Positions 36,511 through 47,475 of a stretch of DNA of 64,000 bases are shown piece after piece. Made by a program: the position numbers and the translations under genes. The notes below the pieces were generated by a model. The model ran no database searches. It was not told where the DNA came from and was given only the letters and a program-made list of their open reading frames with translations. How positions within the stretch are numbered: position 1 is the stretch's first letter; every line of letters starts with the position of its first letter. The stretch is taken from contig WPIO01000030.1 of assembly GCA_009760855.2 (NCBI GenBank), forward strand, positions 2,101,001 through 2,165,000, given 5' to 3'. The DNA is from Cristatella mucedo. Lineage: Eukaryota; Bryozoa; Phylactolaemata; Cristatellidae.

Positions 36511-37726
36511 CATCTGGCAATGTTAAAGGGTCCGCTGAGCCGCCAGCTTTATTGATGTAGCAGCTGATGATCCTTAGCGGCTTTCAAGTCTTTGCATCGG
36601 GCAATAAATAATTGCCTGCTATAGAACTTGAACTCTAAACCTGGATGGCTGCAGTGTTCGAGCCACTTAACCCTGAGCTTAGAGGTATGTTAAGGGGAAG
36701 GTCACAAGAAGCGAAATCTCGTGTACTCTAAGTCAAGTGTTGCAAAGCAACTCAACCCATAATCTACTGGAATGGGGAAACAGTTTACAAAAGACAAGCA
36801 CTACCAAAGCCTAAGATAATGTTAGGTTGATGCACCATTTCTAAATGCCATGCATGTCTCCGATGCAAGCAATTTAAAATTGCGATGGCAGCAAGCGAAT
36901 CCAAACGACTCTCTGAGGAGCTAGGCAGTCTTAAAGTGTGTGAACTCCAAGCACCTATTTATAGTGCATCGCGGTCCACTAGAGACTACGGGCGTTCATC
37001 ACCTCGACGCCCCGACTCTCTCACCTAGTCTTAGCACTCGAAAAGGCCGGCTGTGTGGTGCTAGATCGGCCGATGCCTAAATGGCATCAGGGAAATTTCC
37101 TCTGCCAGCAGTCAGCAAAGCTCCTTGGGCAACATCGGCAAAATGAGTTGCATTAGAGAATCCTGCCTGTCCGAGGTGTATGAATCAGATCTATTGACCC
37201 GTGACGAAAGCGTCTTTGTTGAGTACTGCTATTGTCATTAGAACTAACAGGCGTTGACTCTATCGGAAATGAGGCCAAGATTGTGGCTGACGAAGGGGCT
37301 GCACTATGGTGTGTACTATTTGGCGATGCAGCCATTAATAATTGAAGTGCTGCTATACATTTTGAAGCATCTAAGCTCTTGAGCCTGTTCGTTGGCATGA
37401 TTCCTTAACTGGATTCGACGTTCTTGAGAGGGTTAACACAATTTTAGCTATTCCTACTAGAAAGGCCACGAAGTTTGCCAAACAGGTGGCAATTTGGCTG
37501 TTTACCTCGCAGCCCCAAGTCAAAGCTTATCAGGTAGACACAATAAAACAGCAGTTAGCACGAAACTAAATGTGGCAAAAATTGAAAGCCAATGTCGCTA
37601 ATTCAACAACTTCAATACTGTAGCTGCAGATAAGCCTTATCGGTCACCGCCTATTTCCACTTGCTCTAGGGAATAAATTAGTCTCTGCCACACAATGAAT
37701 TCGAACTGATCGCGACGTGCAAGCAT
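36511..37726. other. No recognisable gene
   Basis: AT-balanced sequence with only short, motif-free open frames on both strands. The patch ggcaataaataattgcctgc near 36600 resembles group B SINE body sequence, but too weakly to call. Confidence 0.4.
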
Positions 37727-39117
37727 TGAGTAGAAGCGATCTTTCGACAGCTCTTGATACCATCCATCCCCAAGTCCTTCTTGAGCGCCTCTCATCTCGC
37801 CCGGGCATTACTGGCAATGCATTGCAATGGTTCAGGTCCTATCTCAGTGGGAGACTCCAGCGTATTGATGTGAAAGGACAACGATCACCCGAAGAACCTC
37901 TGAAATATGGGGTACCTCAGGGCTCCGTGCTTGGGGTCTTGTTCTTTTCACGGTTTACATTCTCCTTCTTACCGATGTTATTGCCACGGAAAATCTAGCC
38001 TTTCATTTCTATGCAGATGACACTCAGTTGTACCATTGCTTAGATACCTCCCAGCCCTCCAGCACGTTGAATTCTCTCAACTCTCTTGCTGCACATTTGC
38101 ACATGGATGGCAGCAAATTTTCTTAAATTGAATGATGTTACAACCAACTTACTAGTTATGGACAAGCCAAGTGTGATTCAGAAATTGGAAAGGTAACGCT
38201 CAAAATCGGCTCTGCCAGCATATCTGCTGTTAAATCTGCACGAAATCTCGGTGTCGTGTCCCAAAGTGACCTTTCTTTTGATGACCACATCAGCTCCACA
38301 ATCAATTCTGCCTACTTTCAGCTACATAATATTGCTAAAATTCAGACTTGTTTAGTCCTGACTTCTGTACATTGCTAAAATTCGGACTTGTTTAGACAGG
38401 GATACCACATCTAAATTGGTCCATGTATTTGTGACATCCCATCTTTACTTCTGTAACGCACTGTTTGCTGTTCTACCGGCCTGTGCAATCAAGCGCTTAC
38501 AGCTGGTGCAAAACTCTCCAGCTAGGCTTGTTTGTCGTGAGCGTCACAGTTGCCACATCACACCACTTCTCGCCGACCTGCACTGGCTACCAGTAAAGCA
38601 AAGCACTGACTAAAAGGTTTTGTCACTCACTTTTAGGTCACATCATTCTTTGGCTCCAGGCTACCTATCAGATCTACTACCTGGCATGGTGTCACCCACT
38701 TTCTGAAATCTAACTGTTTAGCTTATCCAGATCTCAAATCCTTTGGTGACCGTGCCTTTAGTTTGTATGCTCCCAAAGCCTGGAACTCGCTCCCGACTAC
38801 CGTCACGACATCTCCTGACTTGTCTTCATTTAAAAGGAAATTAAAAACGCGTCTATTTACCACAGCATTTAGTGGGTCCCTGTGATTTGTCCTTTATGTG
38901 CTTATGCGTGCTGACACTGCGTTCTGCCACTACCCACATATGCATGCTGACCCTGTGCATGTCACCCCTAACCATGTTTGTTATTATTGTTCATCGAGCA
39001 TGCTACCACTAACCATTCGATCGTGTTTCCTTAGCAGCAAATGTAAAGCGCCTAGAATGAGATTGAGTTCTCTGAGGGCGCTTTATCAAGTGTGTTATTA
39101 TTATTATTATTATTGTT
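37727..39117 (+). mobile_element. LINE family 1, among the longest copies
   Basis: Runs from LDTIHPQVLLERLSSRPG through ALQWFRSYLSGRLQ, GVPQGSVLG, a frame-shifted FYADDTQLYHC (about 38000-38040), LLVMDKPSV and NSPARLVCRERHSCHITPLL to the 3' UTR. It ends with gcgcctagaatgagattgag, ggcgctttatcaagtgtgtt and an ATT repeat. A short internal duplication (attgctaaaattcagacttg then attgctaaaattcggacttg) lies at about 38331-38394. The several frameshifts make it inactive. Confidence 0.88.
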
Positions 39118-39595
39118 AAGCACTGCACACGTAGCCGAGCATACAATACCAAACCAATCTTTATGTTCGACGGAAAGCTGCAAATTCAGATCAAACAAGT
39201 CGAATCGAAGGAGGGCATAGTGTACTTAAAGCAGAGAAGAAACACAATATAAATTTTTTGCCACAGTCAGGCAGTGAGTTCCTACAACTGGTATGTAAGT
39301 ATATGGACACACAGGACCTCTTACATACCGGCTGCCGTGCCCAGCGAACTGAGGGCAGGACACAAAGCATTACAATCCAGCTGCACATCCATTATAACTG
39401 CCGTCTATGCTTTTGTCGTTTCTAAACGTTAGTTTTAGGCTTCTCAGCGATATGATGGAACTTCTGGAAAGTCATTAGTGAGGACAAAACATGAAACTAG
39501 CCTCTGATGCGAAATCAATTCGGTTGATTCAGCTATGGCGACTCAACTTTTGCTGAGCACCTACGAAGTCGTATGAGAGGTAGAAATAATAGCCT
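39118..39595. other. No recognisable feature
   Basis: Short unremarkable open frames only; no known repeat seen. Confidence 0.4.
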
Positions 39596-39599
39596 CTGT

Positions 39600-39670
39600 A
39601 GCGAAATGGCTACAGCATTGGACCGGGAATCCAAAAGTCTTTAGTCCGAATCCCAGCGGCCCATTTCTCT
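39600..39670 (+). mobile_element. tRNA-like sequence, head of a third SINE type or tRNA pseudogene
   Basis: It has an A box matching the consensus (tagcgaaatgg), then a 5-bp anticodon-like stem ttgga/tccaa around a 7-nt loop. A B-box-like agtccgaatcc follows. The base before the anticodon is C instead of the universal T, and no clean acceptor stem forms, so it is not a working tRNA gene. Downstream sequence matches neither SINE group A nor B. Confidence 0.45.
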
Positions 39671-40110
39671 GTTGGTTATCGCTTACAATATTTTGCGTTG
39701 TGTGAATTGTTCGCTCATAATCATCGCCATTAATTCGTTAAGATTTACCGTCAAATATGTGAGCAAATTCGTTTTTTTATCTGTAATGTTGATACGTTTT
39801 CGAGGGGCTAAGCGTTGAATTTAAGAAGAGGTAACCGAAGTCTAGCAGACCTCATATCTCAAACCTCCGAGAGCAGATAAGCTCGTCCTTGCAAACGTGC
39901 TTAATTTTTGTTCTTGAAACCGCTTAGTGGTTGGGCTCCACAGGCCATACTTAAGCAGTTTCCTCATTTTAGATAGGCTAGGAATAAGGTAATGCTGATT
40001 GCTATTGATTGAGTGTTAACAGTAACCTCAATAAGTTCTTACACAAAATTGGTCCTGAAACAGAAAAACACAGGTATGAACGCTTAGCGAAGGGCATCTG
40101 CAGCCTGCCA

Positions 40111-40190
40111 CCGGGTCTTAGTGCAGTGTTCAGGTGGTCGTACTTCACGACCTAGGTCGCAGGTTCGAGTCGGGGGGGGGGGGGGGGGGT
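40111..40190 (+). mobile_element. SINE group B head ending in an 18-G run
   Basis: Reads gggtcttagtgcagtgttca, then ttcacgacctaggtcgcagg and ttcgagtc (B box GGTTCGAGTC), after which the body is replaced by 18 consecutive G. A full group B copy lies 90 bp downstream. Confidence 0.6.
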
Positions 40191-40279
40191 CAGGAAACTC
40201 TTCATTGCGAATTGCTGAATGTAGCCAACGATGAAGAAAACAATGTGCTAAATTACACCAGGAGCATATACTGTAGGTC

Positions 40280-40436
40280 CCCTGGGTCTTAGTCAGGCAC
40301 ACGGTGCTCGCTTTTCATGACAAAGGTGGTAGGTTCGAGCCCTGCAGTGGGCGATCCTTTATTGACCACTGCAAGCGGTGGTGGAGGCCGGTAAGGCTCT
40401 TCTGTCGCTATATAAGCAAGGCTGCCGAATCAGCTG
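40280..40436 (+). mobile_element. SINE group B, well preserved
   Basis: Head cctgggtcttagtcaggcac, B box ggttcgagccc, body gggcgatcctttattgacca and gccggtaaggctcttctgtc, then gctatataagcaaggctgcc and the terminal gaatcagct. This copy best shows the group B layout. Confidence 0.8.
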
Positions 40437-41011
40437 AAAGGTGCTTTACTTTCAACATGACCAACAGGTAGCAGTAGGCAAGAGCAATACAAAGCAAAGT
40501 GGCTGAATGATAAAATCGCCAGGCAACCGGCGACTACTGTTTCGCATTTATCATGCATACAATTTTAGCGGCATAGCGCCTTTAAAATGTGGACGGTCCA
40601 GCAATTCTTTAGACCGAGGGGCTTTTAAATGGGCCACTTGACCACTTAATCGGGCTACCGATTCGGAACGCTCGAGCGCTGAAGCGGAGCCGCCCGAAAG
40701 GGCAGCCTTACTGCCCTTTTGACCTTGGGGCCTCACCTAGAGACAGACCTCGGAGACGCCGAGGGCATCGTACTATTAGGGACGTTCGAAGCATTTTTGT
40801 GCGAAAGGCGAGATCGCATATCTGGCGCCCCGTTCTCACCCACGCCCTATCCATTCATCTAACATGATGCAATTTGCAAAGTTATTGTAATAAAAACTCG
40901 AAAACACACAGAAATAAAATGTGTGGATGCAGTAGTACATAAAGTATTAAAATTGATTGTTAAAAATTGGATTTCCCTGCTCTTCTCTGGGAAAACTAGC
41001 AGTTCATTTAT
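40437..41011. other. No recognisable feature
   Basis: G+C-richer patch around 40610-40800, then AT-rich sequence; no motif found. Confidence 0.4.
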
Positions 41012-41446
41012 CTAATGTCGAGAGAAGATGCTAAATCTGGTTCCATTGAAATTGTTACCAAGCAACCAGTCTTTCTTGGCACAGTGTTGAATGAAAATAA
41101 TTTTTTGCCAGTTTTAATATTGAAAAAAACTTCTTTCTCAATTGGTCACTGAAATTGGTAAGGTCAATACAATTCTGAGTGCCGCTGCAAGATTGAGAAC
41201 AGTTCCTACAAATTTATGTTGCAATAGAAATGCCAAGACCTCTCGGGGATTCATAGTCTGGGGACTCCTCCTGGCAGTGGCTTGCAGCTCACCATAAAAT
41301 TCTTCTCCATCTAAATCCTTGCTGTCTCCACGGGTAAGAGACTCCTTCAGACACTTGCCCTCACTAAGGAGGTGGATATGTCTGGAATCTTGAAAGATAT
41401 CATACAGTAACCAAACAATGTACAGAATGACGGGAAACTTTGGCAC
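41012..41446 (-). pseudogene. hAT/ZMYM-type transposase, C-terminal dimerisation region, decayed
   Basis: The minus-strand frame from 41446 contains DLDGEEFYGELQ, NPREVLAFLLQHKF, and AALRIVLTLPISV before a stop at 41138. After a frame change come FFSILKLAKNYFHSTLCQER and then ISMEPDLASSLDI. This follows the usual order in hAT-related (TTF/ZMYM-type) transposases: ALRILLTLPVSVA, ERSFSKLKLIKNYLRS, SQERL, ISIEHDLA. Only the C-terminal part is visible, and stops and frameshifts show it is dead. Confidence 0.72.
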
Positions 41447-41821
41447 GGTGGTACTGTTAGGTACTAACAGACCTGGGCGCGGACGTCCTTACTCATCTCA
41501 GGCCACGCCCAACGCACTAATTCGAGACCAAAAGAAGCACGAATTCGGGGGTGACACTGATCTTGGATGGAACCACAAAGTGCCGGGTAAAAATTGGAAC
41601 TGTGAAAGGTCGGCGGGTTTCTCCCGAAAGGGGGTATAGAAACGTCTCACTCATACCTTCAATTTGAACCGTCGAGTGATGACTCGAACAGACTTGTATG
41701 GCTAAAGAGAACTCATCTGAAAGGTTAAACTGCTTCGGCGCCATCGTCATAAACCTGAAAGCAACAGCGACCTCTGAAACTCTAGCAGATTGCATCTGCT
41801 GGTCGGTGAGCTTGTATAATA

Positions 41822-41915
41822 ATGAGAATGCACTCGATAAAGCGCCCTCAGAGAACTCAATCTCTTTCTAGGCACTTTAAATTTGCTGCAAAGAAAGCAT
41901 GGTCGAATGATCGAA
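41822..41915 (-). mobile_element. LINE family 1, 3' tail
   Basis: + strand: gcactcgataaagcgccctc, agagaactcaatctctttct, aggcactttaaatttgctgc; the complement of the family tail. Confidence 0.8.
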
Positions 41916-43143
41916 AGAGCAAATACCCTACCAGATTATGGGATCCAGGGATGTGTTGAATGTCAGTAATGGATTCGTCAATGAAGGCCAATATCCTCTT
42001 TGTCTGGGCGAGTACCACTACATCCACAAATGGAACAAGATGGAGGACAAATGGAAGTGAGCTGCTCAGCTGCTCTGTGTAGATCCTGCTAGTGGGCATC
42101 CTTCAAAACAAATAACGTAAGTGACTATAGCTCACGAGACCTTACCATAGTTTGCGAGAAATTTCCGAATACTCTATCAAAGCGGACTGTCGTCATTCCT
42201 CCGGTGGAGAATAATGAGAGAAAAATGTTGAATGTTCCATGTTTTCGCCCTGACGCTGTTGGTACACATCTCCGACCGAGTCAGACATATCCACCGAGAT
42301 GCGATCGGAGCTAATGGTGCTGGGGAATGCACCTTTGGAAAGACTGCTGCAATGTGAGCGAAAGTCTCCTCAATATCTGCAAACCGAAGCGGGGTCTGGA
42401 GCTGAGACTTGACTCCTGCCAACAAAGAAGACAAAGGATCCCGGGTAGCGATGAAACGTGCGAAAAAAAATGTCTTGGAACATCGAGGAAAACTTCGAAT
42501 AGCCTTCATTACATGGCGGCCACTTTGCCCAATGTCTGAGCAAGAAAATGCTAAACCCAAAAATCCAAAAACGATAAACCGAAGATGGACTCATTGTAAC
42601 GAAGAAAGTTTTATTTTTATTTTATCTGGTTACATAACCAGCAGCCGACGGTACCGTGATGAGGCTGCAGCTCCAACCACTGCAGTGTTCAGCCAGATGG
42701 AAATCAAATCATCTGCTGGCGATGCGAAATCCGAGACTTTCAGGATCAAAAGAATTGCCCAGTCCGGTATGCGCGTGGGAAGCAGCTGTCCGAATGTGTG
42801 CAATGATTTAAAGAGATCAAGGTCAGAGAATGCAGTACGGTTTCACGGCAACCACTTATCATACGAAGCAACTTCGATGATGTTCAGTCGCCTAGGTCTG
42901 CTCGATTGAACAGCAATTGCCAACTCGGCATTCGGAAAGGCCCAAATGAGCGCAAACTGTTCCTTTAAGGCGGCTGTAACGATGGACTGCGTCGGAGTGT
43001 GAAAATTCCACATTCGCACACTCGACATTCACTGCACTGTTGCGAGATGTGTACGCAGACGCGCCGTGGTACTGCATAGTTTGGTCGGCGATTCCGCGCT
43101 TTCAGACTTGAGACTCAAGCTGGGGATATCGAAAAAAAAATCC
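41916..43143. other. Unassigned sequence
   Basis: Open frames of 127 residues (minus, 42177-42560) and 166 residues (plus, 42409-42909) overlap here. Neither has a domain I recognise, and they compete for the same bases. Nothing firm can be called. Confidence 0.4.
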
Positions 43144-43303
43144 TAGCTGATTAAACAGCCTCTTTTTGTATAGCGACAGAAGAGCCTTTACGGCTATCAC
43201 CACCGCTTGCAATGGCGATAAAGAATCGCCCACCACAGGAATCGAACCTTGAGACCGAGGTCGTGAAAGCAACCGCCTTACCTAGTGTGCCATCACGGCT
43301 GGG
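43144..43303 (-). mobile_element. SINE group B
   Basis: + strand: agctgattaaacagcctctt, tatagcgacagaagagcctt, tacggctatcaccaccgctt, B-box complement gaatcgaacct and gaccgaggtcgtgaaagcaa. Confidence 0.75.
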
Positions 43304-43424
43304 GTCATTAGCTTACATGTGCATAATGCAGTTCAAGTCAATAACCACGGGTCTTAAAAACCAGCAACCCTGTGTGACTTTCTATGAACTTTTGCGTGCT
43401 GTCTAATCATGATACCGTGCTGAA

Positions 43425-43622
43425 TAATATTATTAGTAATAATAACAAATTTGTATAGCACCATCAGAGAACTAATTCACTTTCTAGACACTTAAAGGTG
43501 CTTGCAATCACCTCTTGGTATTCGCTTCTCTTTCAGTGAGTTGGTTTCTCTTGCTAATTGTGAAGCACATGGGTAGAGATTTGGTTATCTAATGGTGCTA
43601 TACCATAGACATTAGTATTATT
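43425..43622. repeat. Palindromic element made of two facing LINE/SINE-type tails
   Basis: The left arm (about 43433-43494) is a tail in minus orientation (tatagcaccatcagagaact). The right arm (about 43564-43622) is a tail in plus orientation (ttatctaatggtgctatacc). The arms pair imperfectly over about 55 bp and enclose about 70 bp. Confidence 0.5.
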
Positions 43623-44309
43623 CCCATATCCTGTAAAGGAATCTACCATAGAATGGCCGTGGTTGTCACTGGCATACAGGGCATACTAATGAACGAGTTC
43701 ACAGACCAGAGCCGCTTGATGTCCGGTTGACCCAAGCATAGATCACAGCTAACTTTTGGTGGCACCATGTTACTAAAGTCTCTGCTGAAAGAGACAGAAT
43801 TGCATTAGGATAAGCAAATACCTGCTCGCTGTTATCGAAACGCGAAGAGAGTAGGTCAATTAGCTTCTATCGAGTACGTATTGCAGTATTTCACAAACTG
43901 ACCACTCGGATGATGATAGTTTGTCAAAAGTACATCTAAGTAAAAGGAAAAACAGTTCAATAAACTAGATGACAAGTGTAAGGTCCAGGTTTGCTCGATA
44001 ACCATCTTTCGCCAAGCCCCCCCATTGGGCTGGAGCTGTAATGCTGGTTGTGTCTGTTAATTGTTGGATGTCTAAGTACTAATTGTCACGATAGTTGGGC
44101 AACTTATGAACAATATGCCAAAAATAGGCAAAAACCATTTAAGCTCCTTAAAAAATGGCTATTTGGTCATAACAGAGCCTCGAGAAACGACTCCTTCATC
44201 GGTTCATGCTGGTTGCGTGAGGCTGCGCACGAGCCGGAACTGTACAGAGAACCCATTGAGAATTACTTATTTCGCTTAGAAAAGCCAATCGGTCATGCTG
44301 AAGGTCGCC

Positions 44310-44492
44310 GAACTGTCGAGCTTCGTCAGGGGCAAAATCGTGGCTCTGTACGAGGCTGGACACTTGCGTGGTCAAATCGCTCCTACTCTATCGACTCCAA
44401 CGTGTACAGTTTCATGCAACTGAAGGAGATAGAGAAGGTCGGCAGTCTTCCCTAAAAATGCTACCCGGTCGGGCCGGCCCCGTGCGTCCACT
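44310..44492 (+). pseudogene. Tc1/mariner-type transposase, N-terminal DNA-binding fragment
   Basis: The frame from 44310 reads ELSSFVRGKIVALYEAGHLR, then GQIAPTLSTPTCTVS, two stops, SAVFPKN and RSGRPRAST. This follows the Tc1-type helix-turn-helix pattern (ELS...RG.I..L.EAG.....IA..L....TV), ending in a GRPR AT-hook-like motif. The catalytic DDE part is not visible downstream. Dead fragment. Confidence 0.6.
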
Positions 44493-44784
44493 AGGCAGAA
44501 AACACCATCTAAAGTTAGAGGCATTGAAAGACTGCTTGGCTTCATGAATTAATAAAAGATCGGGACTATGCAAGGTTTTTGTTCAAAACGTGCCGAAAGG
44601 CGATGCGAGACCTTTCGGTGCCCTGGGACAAAGCTACAAATGTTGCCCCCTCCCCTTGTCGAAAACTGCTGCAAAATAGCTCAGCTCCAGAAGAAATGCA
44701 AAAAACACACGCTAGCAGGCATATCGAGTCAAGACGGTTTTATTAGCTGTAGTAAACGTACAAAGTAGCTATTAAATTTTTAAT

Positions 44785-45160
44785 TCAGGTTACATTTTCT
44801 GGCCTTAAACGTGGTAAACGGGTCTATTAAAGTTTGAAAATCAATATTTTCCAGCGTTACTTTGTCTATGTTTAACAAGGTCAAATCGTAGAAGCGACCT
44901 TACCCGATTGATGCTCTCAGATACAACAGGATTATCTTCAGCTTGCTAAAGGAACGTTCACAACTCGCAACTGATACAGCTATGGTAAAAAGACTTGCGA
45001 GGCAACTCTCAAATTAGGAAACACATCTTATCCATAGGTGACAATGAAACACATGAATTCCAGTGGTATCTTTAGTGCCGAGTCGTGACTTGTGGCAAGA
45101 AGCATTTTGCAGTCACTCATTTCAGACTTGTAGTTGATATTGTTGTTACACGCTGAAGGA
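44785..45160 (-). pseudogene. Second hAT/ZMYM-type transposase C-terminus, decayed
   Basis: On the minus strand, in shifting frames: ALKIPLEFMCFIV, VFPNLRVASQVFL, then (frameshifted) a CERSFSKLKIIL-like stretch and a final NIDKVTLENIDFQTLIDPF. The motif order matches the hAT dimerisation domain, but the wording differs from the 41012 copy, so it is a separate lineage. Confidence 0.6.
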
Positions 45161-45806
45161 CCAAGCTGAAGTTGAAATGATTGCACGGATCTGCTCCACC
45201 TTATTCAGACCGCGGTGCCGCCTGTCGAACCGAAGTCAAGCCTTTTTAAAGGGCACTGCCCCTCCCGCTGGTCTGGGCAGCCAAAAGTCTGGAGCCCTCC
45301 CCAGCCAGCCAATTGGCGTCGTCGTTGCAATGTGCTCCGATTTAAGGAATTTTCAGGCTGCTTTTCAGTCAGCTCCGTTCGTCGCACAAGTGAATCACCG
45401 TGCATTGAACTTGACGTAATATCAGCGCGGCAAGCCCACTGTGGCCAATCACTGTACACATCTTCTCTTACACCAACGCGGTAAACTGCGGTGGGAGACA
45501 TTCGTTTATTCGAGTTCACTATAGCGTGCTGCATTTTTGCCATCTACGCAGCGAGCGAATCCGGGCTCAGAGATAATGCTAAGTTCAGTGCTTAAGATGT
45601 CTTTCAGCCGCAGTTTCCGCTCGCCAGCTGCAGTTGCGAGTCTTACAAGCAGCGACTGTCCTATCGCCATTGCCACTGCGACCCAGTTATGCCGAAAGCG
45701 TGCTCGTTATATCGCGGCGGCGATAGGGCATCTCGCCAGCTACAGTAAGGTCAAAAAGACGCGCCTCCGTATCGGTCTCTGGTCCGAGTTTATGCGTTTG
45801 CGATTA
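45161..45806. other. Unassigned sequence
   Basis: Overlapping open frames of about 90-110 residues on both strands with no recognisable domain. Confidence 0.35.
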
Positions 45807-45945
45807 GCTGGTTTGGTCCAGGTGTTAAGGTGCTCTCCTTGACTTAGGTCTGGCTGAGGTCCTGGGGTCGAGCCCAGAGGCATATGTGAAGGGCCTGAAT
45901 AGAGATTAAGTTCTCTTGGGGCGCTATATAAAAATGAATTAAAAA
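45807..45945 (+). mobile_element. SINE group A
   Basis: Head ctggtttggtccaggtgtta, B-box-like gggtcgagccc, body tgaatagagattaagttctc and tail ttggggcgctatataaaaatgaatt. Confidence 0.75.
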
Positions 45946-45949
45946 AATA

Positions 45950-47290
45950 CGAGATCTTGCGCCCCGCCACGTTTTTGCCGTACTCTCAGCTGTTTTCCGA
46001 GTTCGCCACGCGAGCGCACTCTTCGATGGTGCCGCACGCACGCTCGCCTGCCCGCTCAGGTCAACCTCTACAAATCTACGCTGCGAAATACCAGCACGGA
46101 CTGGTTGACTGGAGACCTCGAAGGGCCGAAGGCATGATCCCTGACCTGCGGTGCTACATCAACTTCGCAGCTCCGCACGAGGCCTTAATGTGCCAGGCGC
46201 CTCTTGGGGTTTCCGCCGCGAATTTCTCTCAAAGGCGTTCTCATCATGAGCGTGCCGGAGTTAAGAGTTCACGCGCTGCCGGCGGTCTTATATCGCCGCC
46301 GGGCGCACCTGGAAGTTGCAGCGCATTCTCAGCGTCGCTGTCTCGCCGGTGTGGAACGGAAAGCGCCTTTTCTGCGATGCCGACTGGCCACCCGACGTGT
46401 ATTAAGATGAGAGTAAAAACGTCAGCTGCTTGATGCGCGTGTCAGGTAGGGCAACCGCCACCCACATTCGTCCAACGTCTTTCAGCCCCCCGTCTCCCGC
46501 AACCCCCGTCTCTTGCTCCACCTCAAATTCCAGCACTACCCGTCTTGAGCCTAACCACTTATCTGCAGCATTTAACCATCCCTCTGCAAGCAAGCCTCAA
46601 CTGTAAATATGCCCTCGCCACTTTTCTGCCAAGCTCTAGACCTAAATCTAATCATAGGCACGCTAAGCTGCCTATTTGCTTGCGATTAAACGTAGACCTA
46701 AATTTACCAAAGACGCCCTTGCCTTTACTTGTGTAAAAATCCTTCCCTCCTGGCGGACGCTGCATCTTGCCTTCTTGAGGTCGCTGTCCGCATTCCAGCC
46801 GCCAGCGGAGCAGCAGACGAAGCTCCATCGTGTCCGCCGCTCGGCAGCTCAAACCGCGCGAGGCGCACTAGTTGATCGCTTCGCTCGTGCGTCGATACAC
46901 TGTGCGTGCGGGCGACCCGTTGGCAGACGAGCTGCTGAGTCGCTGGCCGGCTGAGCCGGAGCGAGCCGGAGCTTCGAACGCTGAGGCCGCTGGCAAACTT
47001 TACCTGGGACGAGAAATGACGAGAAAGGACGAGAAATGCCCGGCTGACGTCTCGTCGAGCAGCGGCCTCAGCGGCCAAGGCGGCGCGTCCTAAATCATCA
47101 CGAGCCGCTCACTCTAGGCAGCACACGGCAGGCCGAGCGTGCGAGCGTCTCGCCTGAACAGATGCGTCACAGTGCATCGCTTAGTAAAGTGCGTCTGCAG
47201 CCGCAGCCATCTTGACTCTAGCTCAAGCCGCCGGAGGCGGCTAGGCGCGAGGTCGCGTAGACCGAGCGGCTCTGGGATGCAAAGTGGGCG
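45950..47290. promoter_or_regulatory. Second CpG-dense stretch, function unknown
   Basis: CpG-rich sequence (most marked at 45960-46400 and 46740-47290) in an otherwise AT-richer downstream region. It could be the promoter of a gene lying outside the visible exons, or a decayed G+C-rich exon. The open frames, up to 158 residues at 45957-46433, contain no domain I know. Confidence 0.3.
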
Positions 47291-47419
47291 CACAGCGAGC
47301 CGACACTTTCAAGAGACGAGGAAGTTCGATTGAAAAAGCCCAAGTGAAGACGACCTGGTACACATCACGACGAGTTAAGACTTTCAAGAGAATGGAAAGG
47401 TAAATCTCAATTATAGCGG

Positions 47420-47475
47420 GGATAATGTAATATCATTTGCATAGCATCTTAAGAACTACATATCTACCGAGGCAC
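47420..47475 (-). mobile_element. Possible SINE group A tail fragment
   Basis: + strand atatcatttgcatagcatct followed by taagaactacatatctaccg and aggcac is a weak match to the complement of the group A tail. Confidence 0.3.

Noticed and set aside
42177-42909. Overlapping 127-residue (-) and 166-residue (+) frames
   Set aside because: They compete for the same bases and neither shows a domain.
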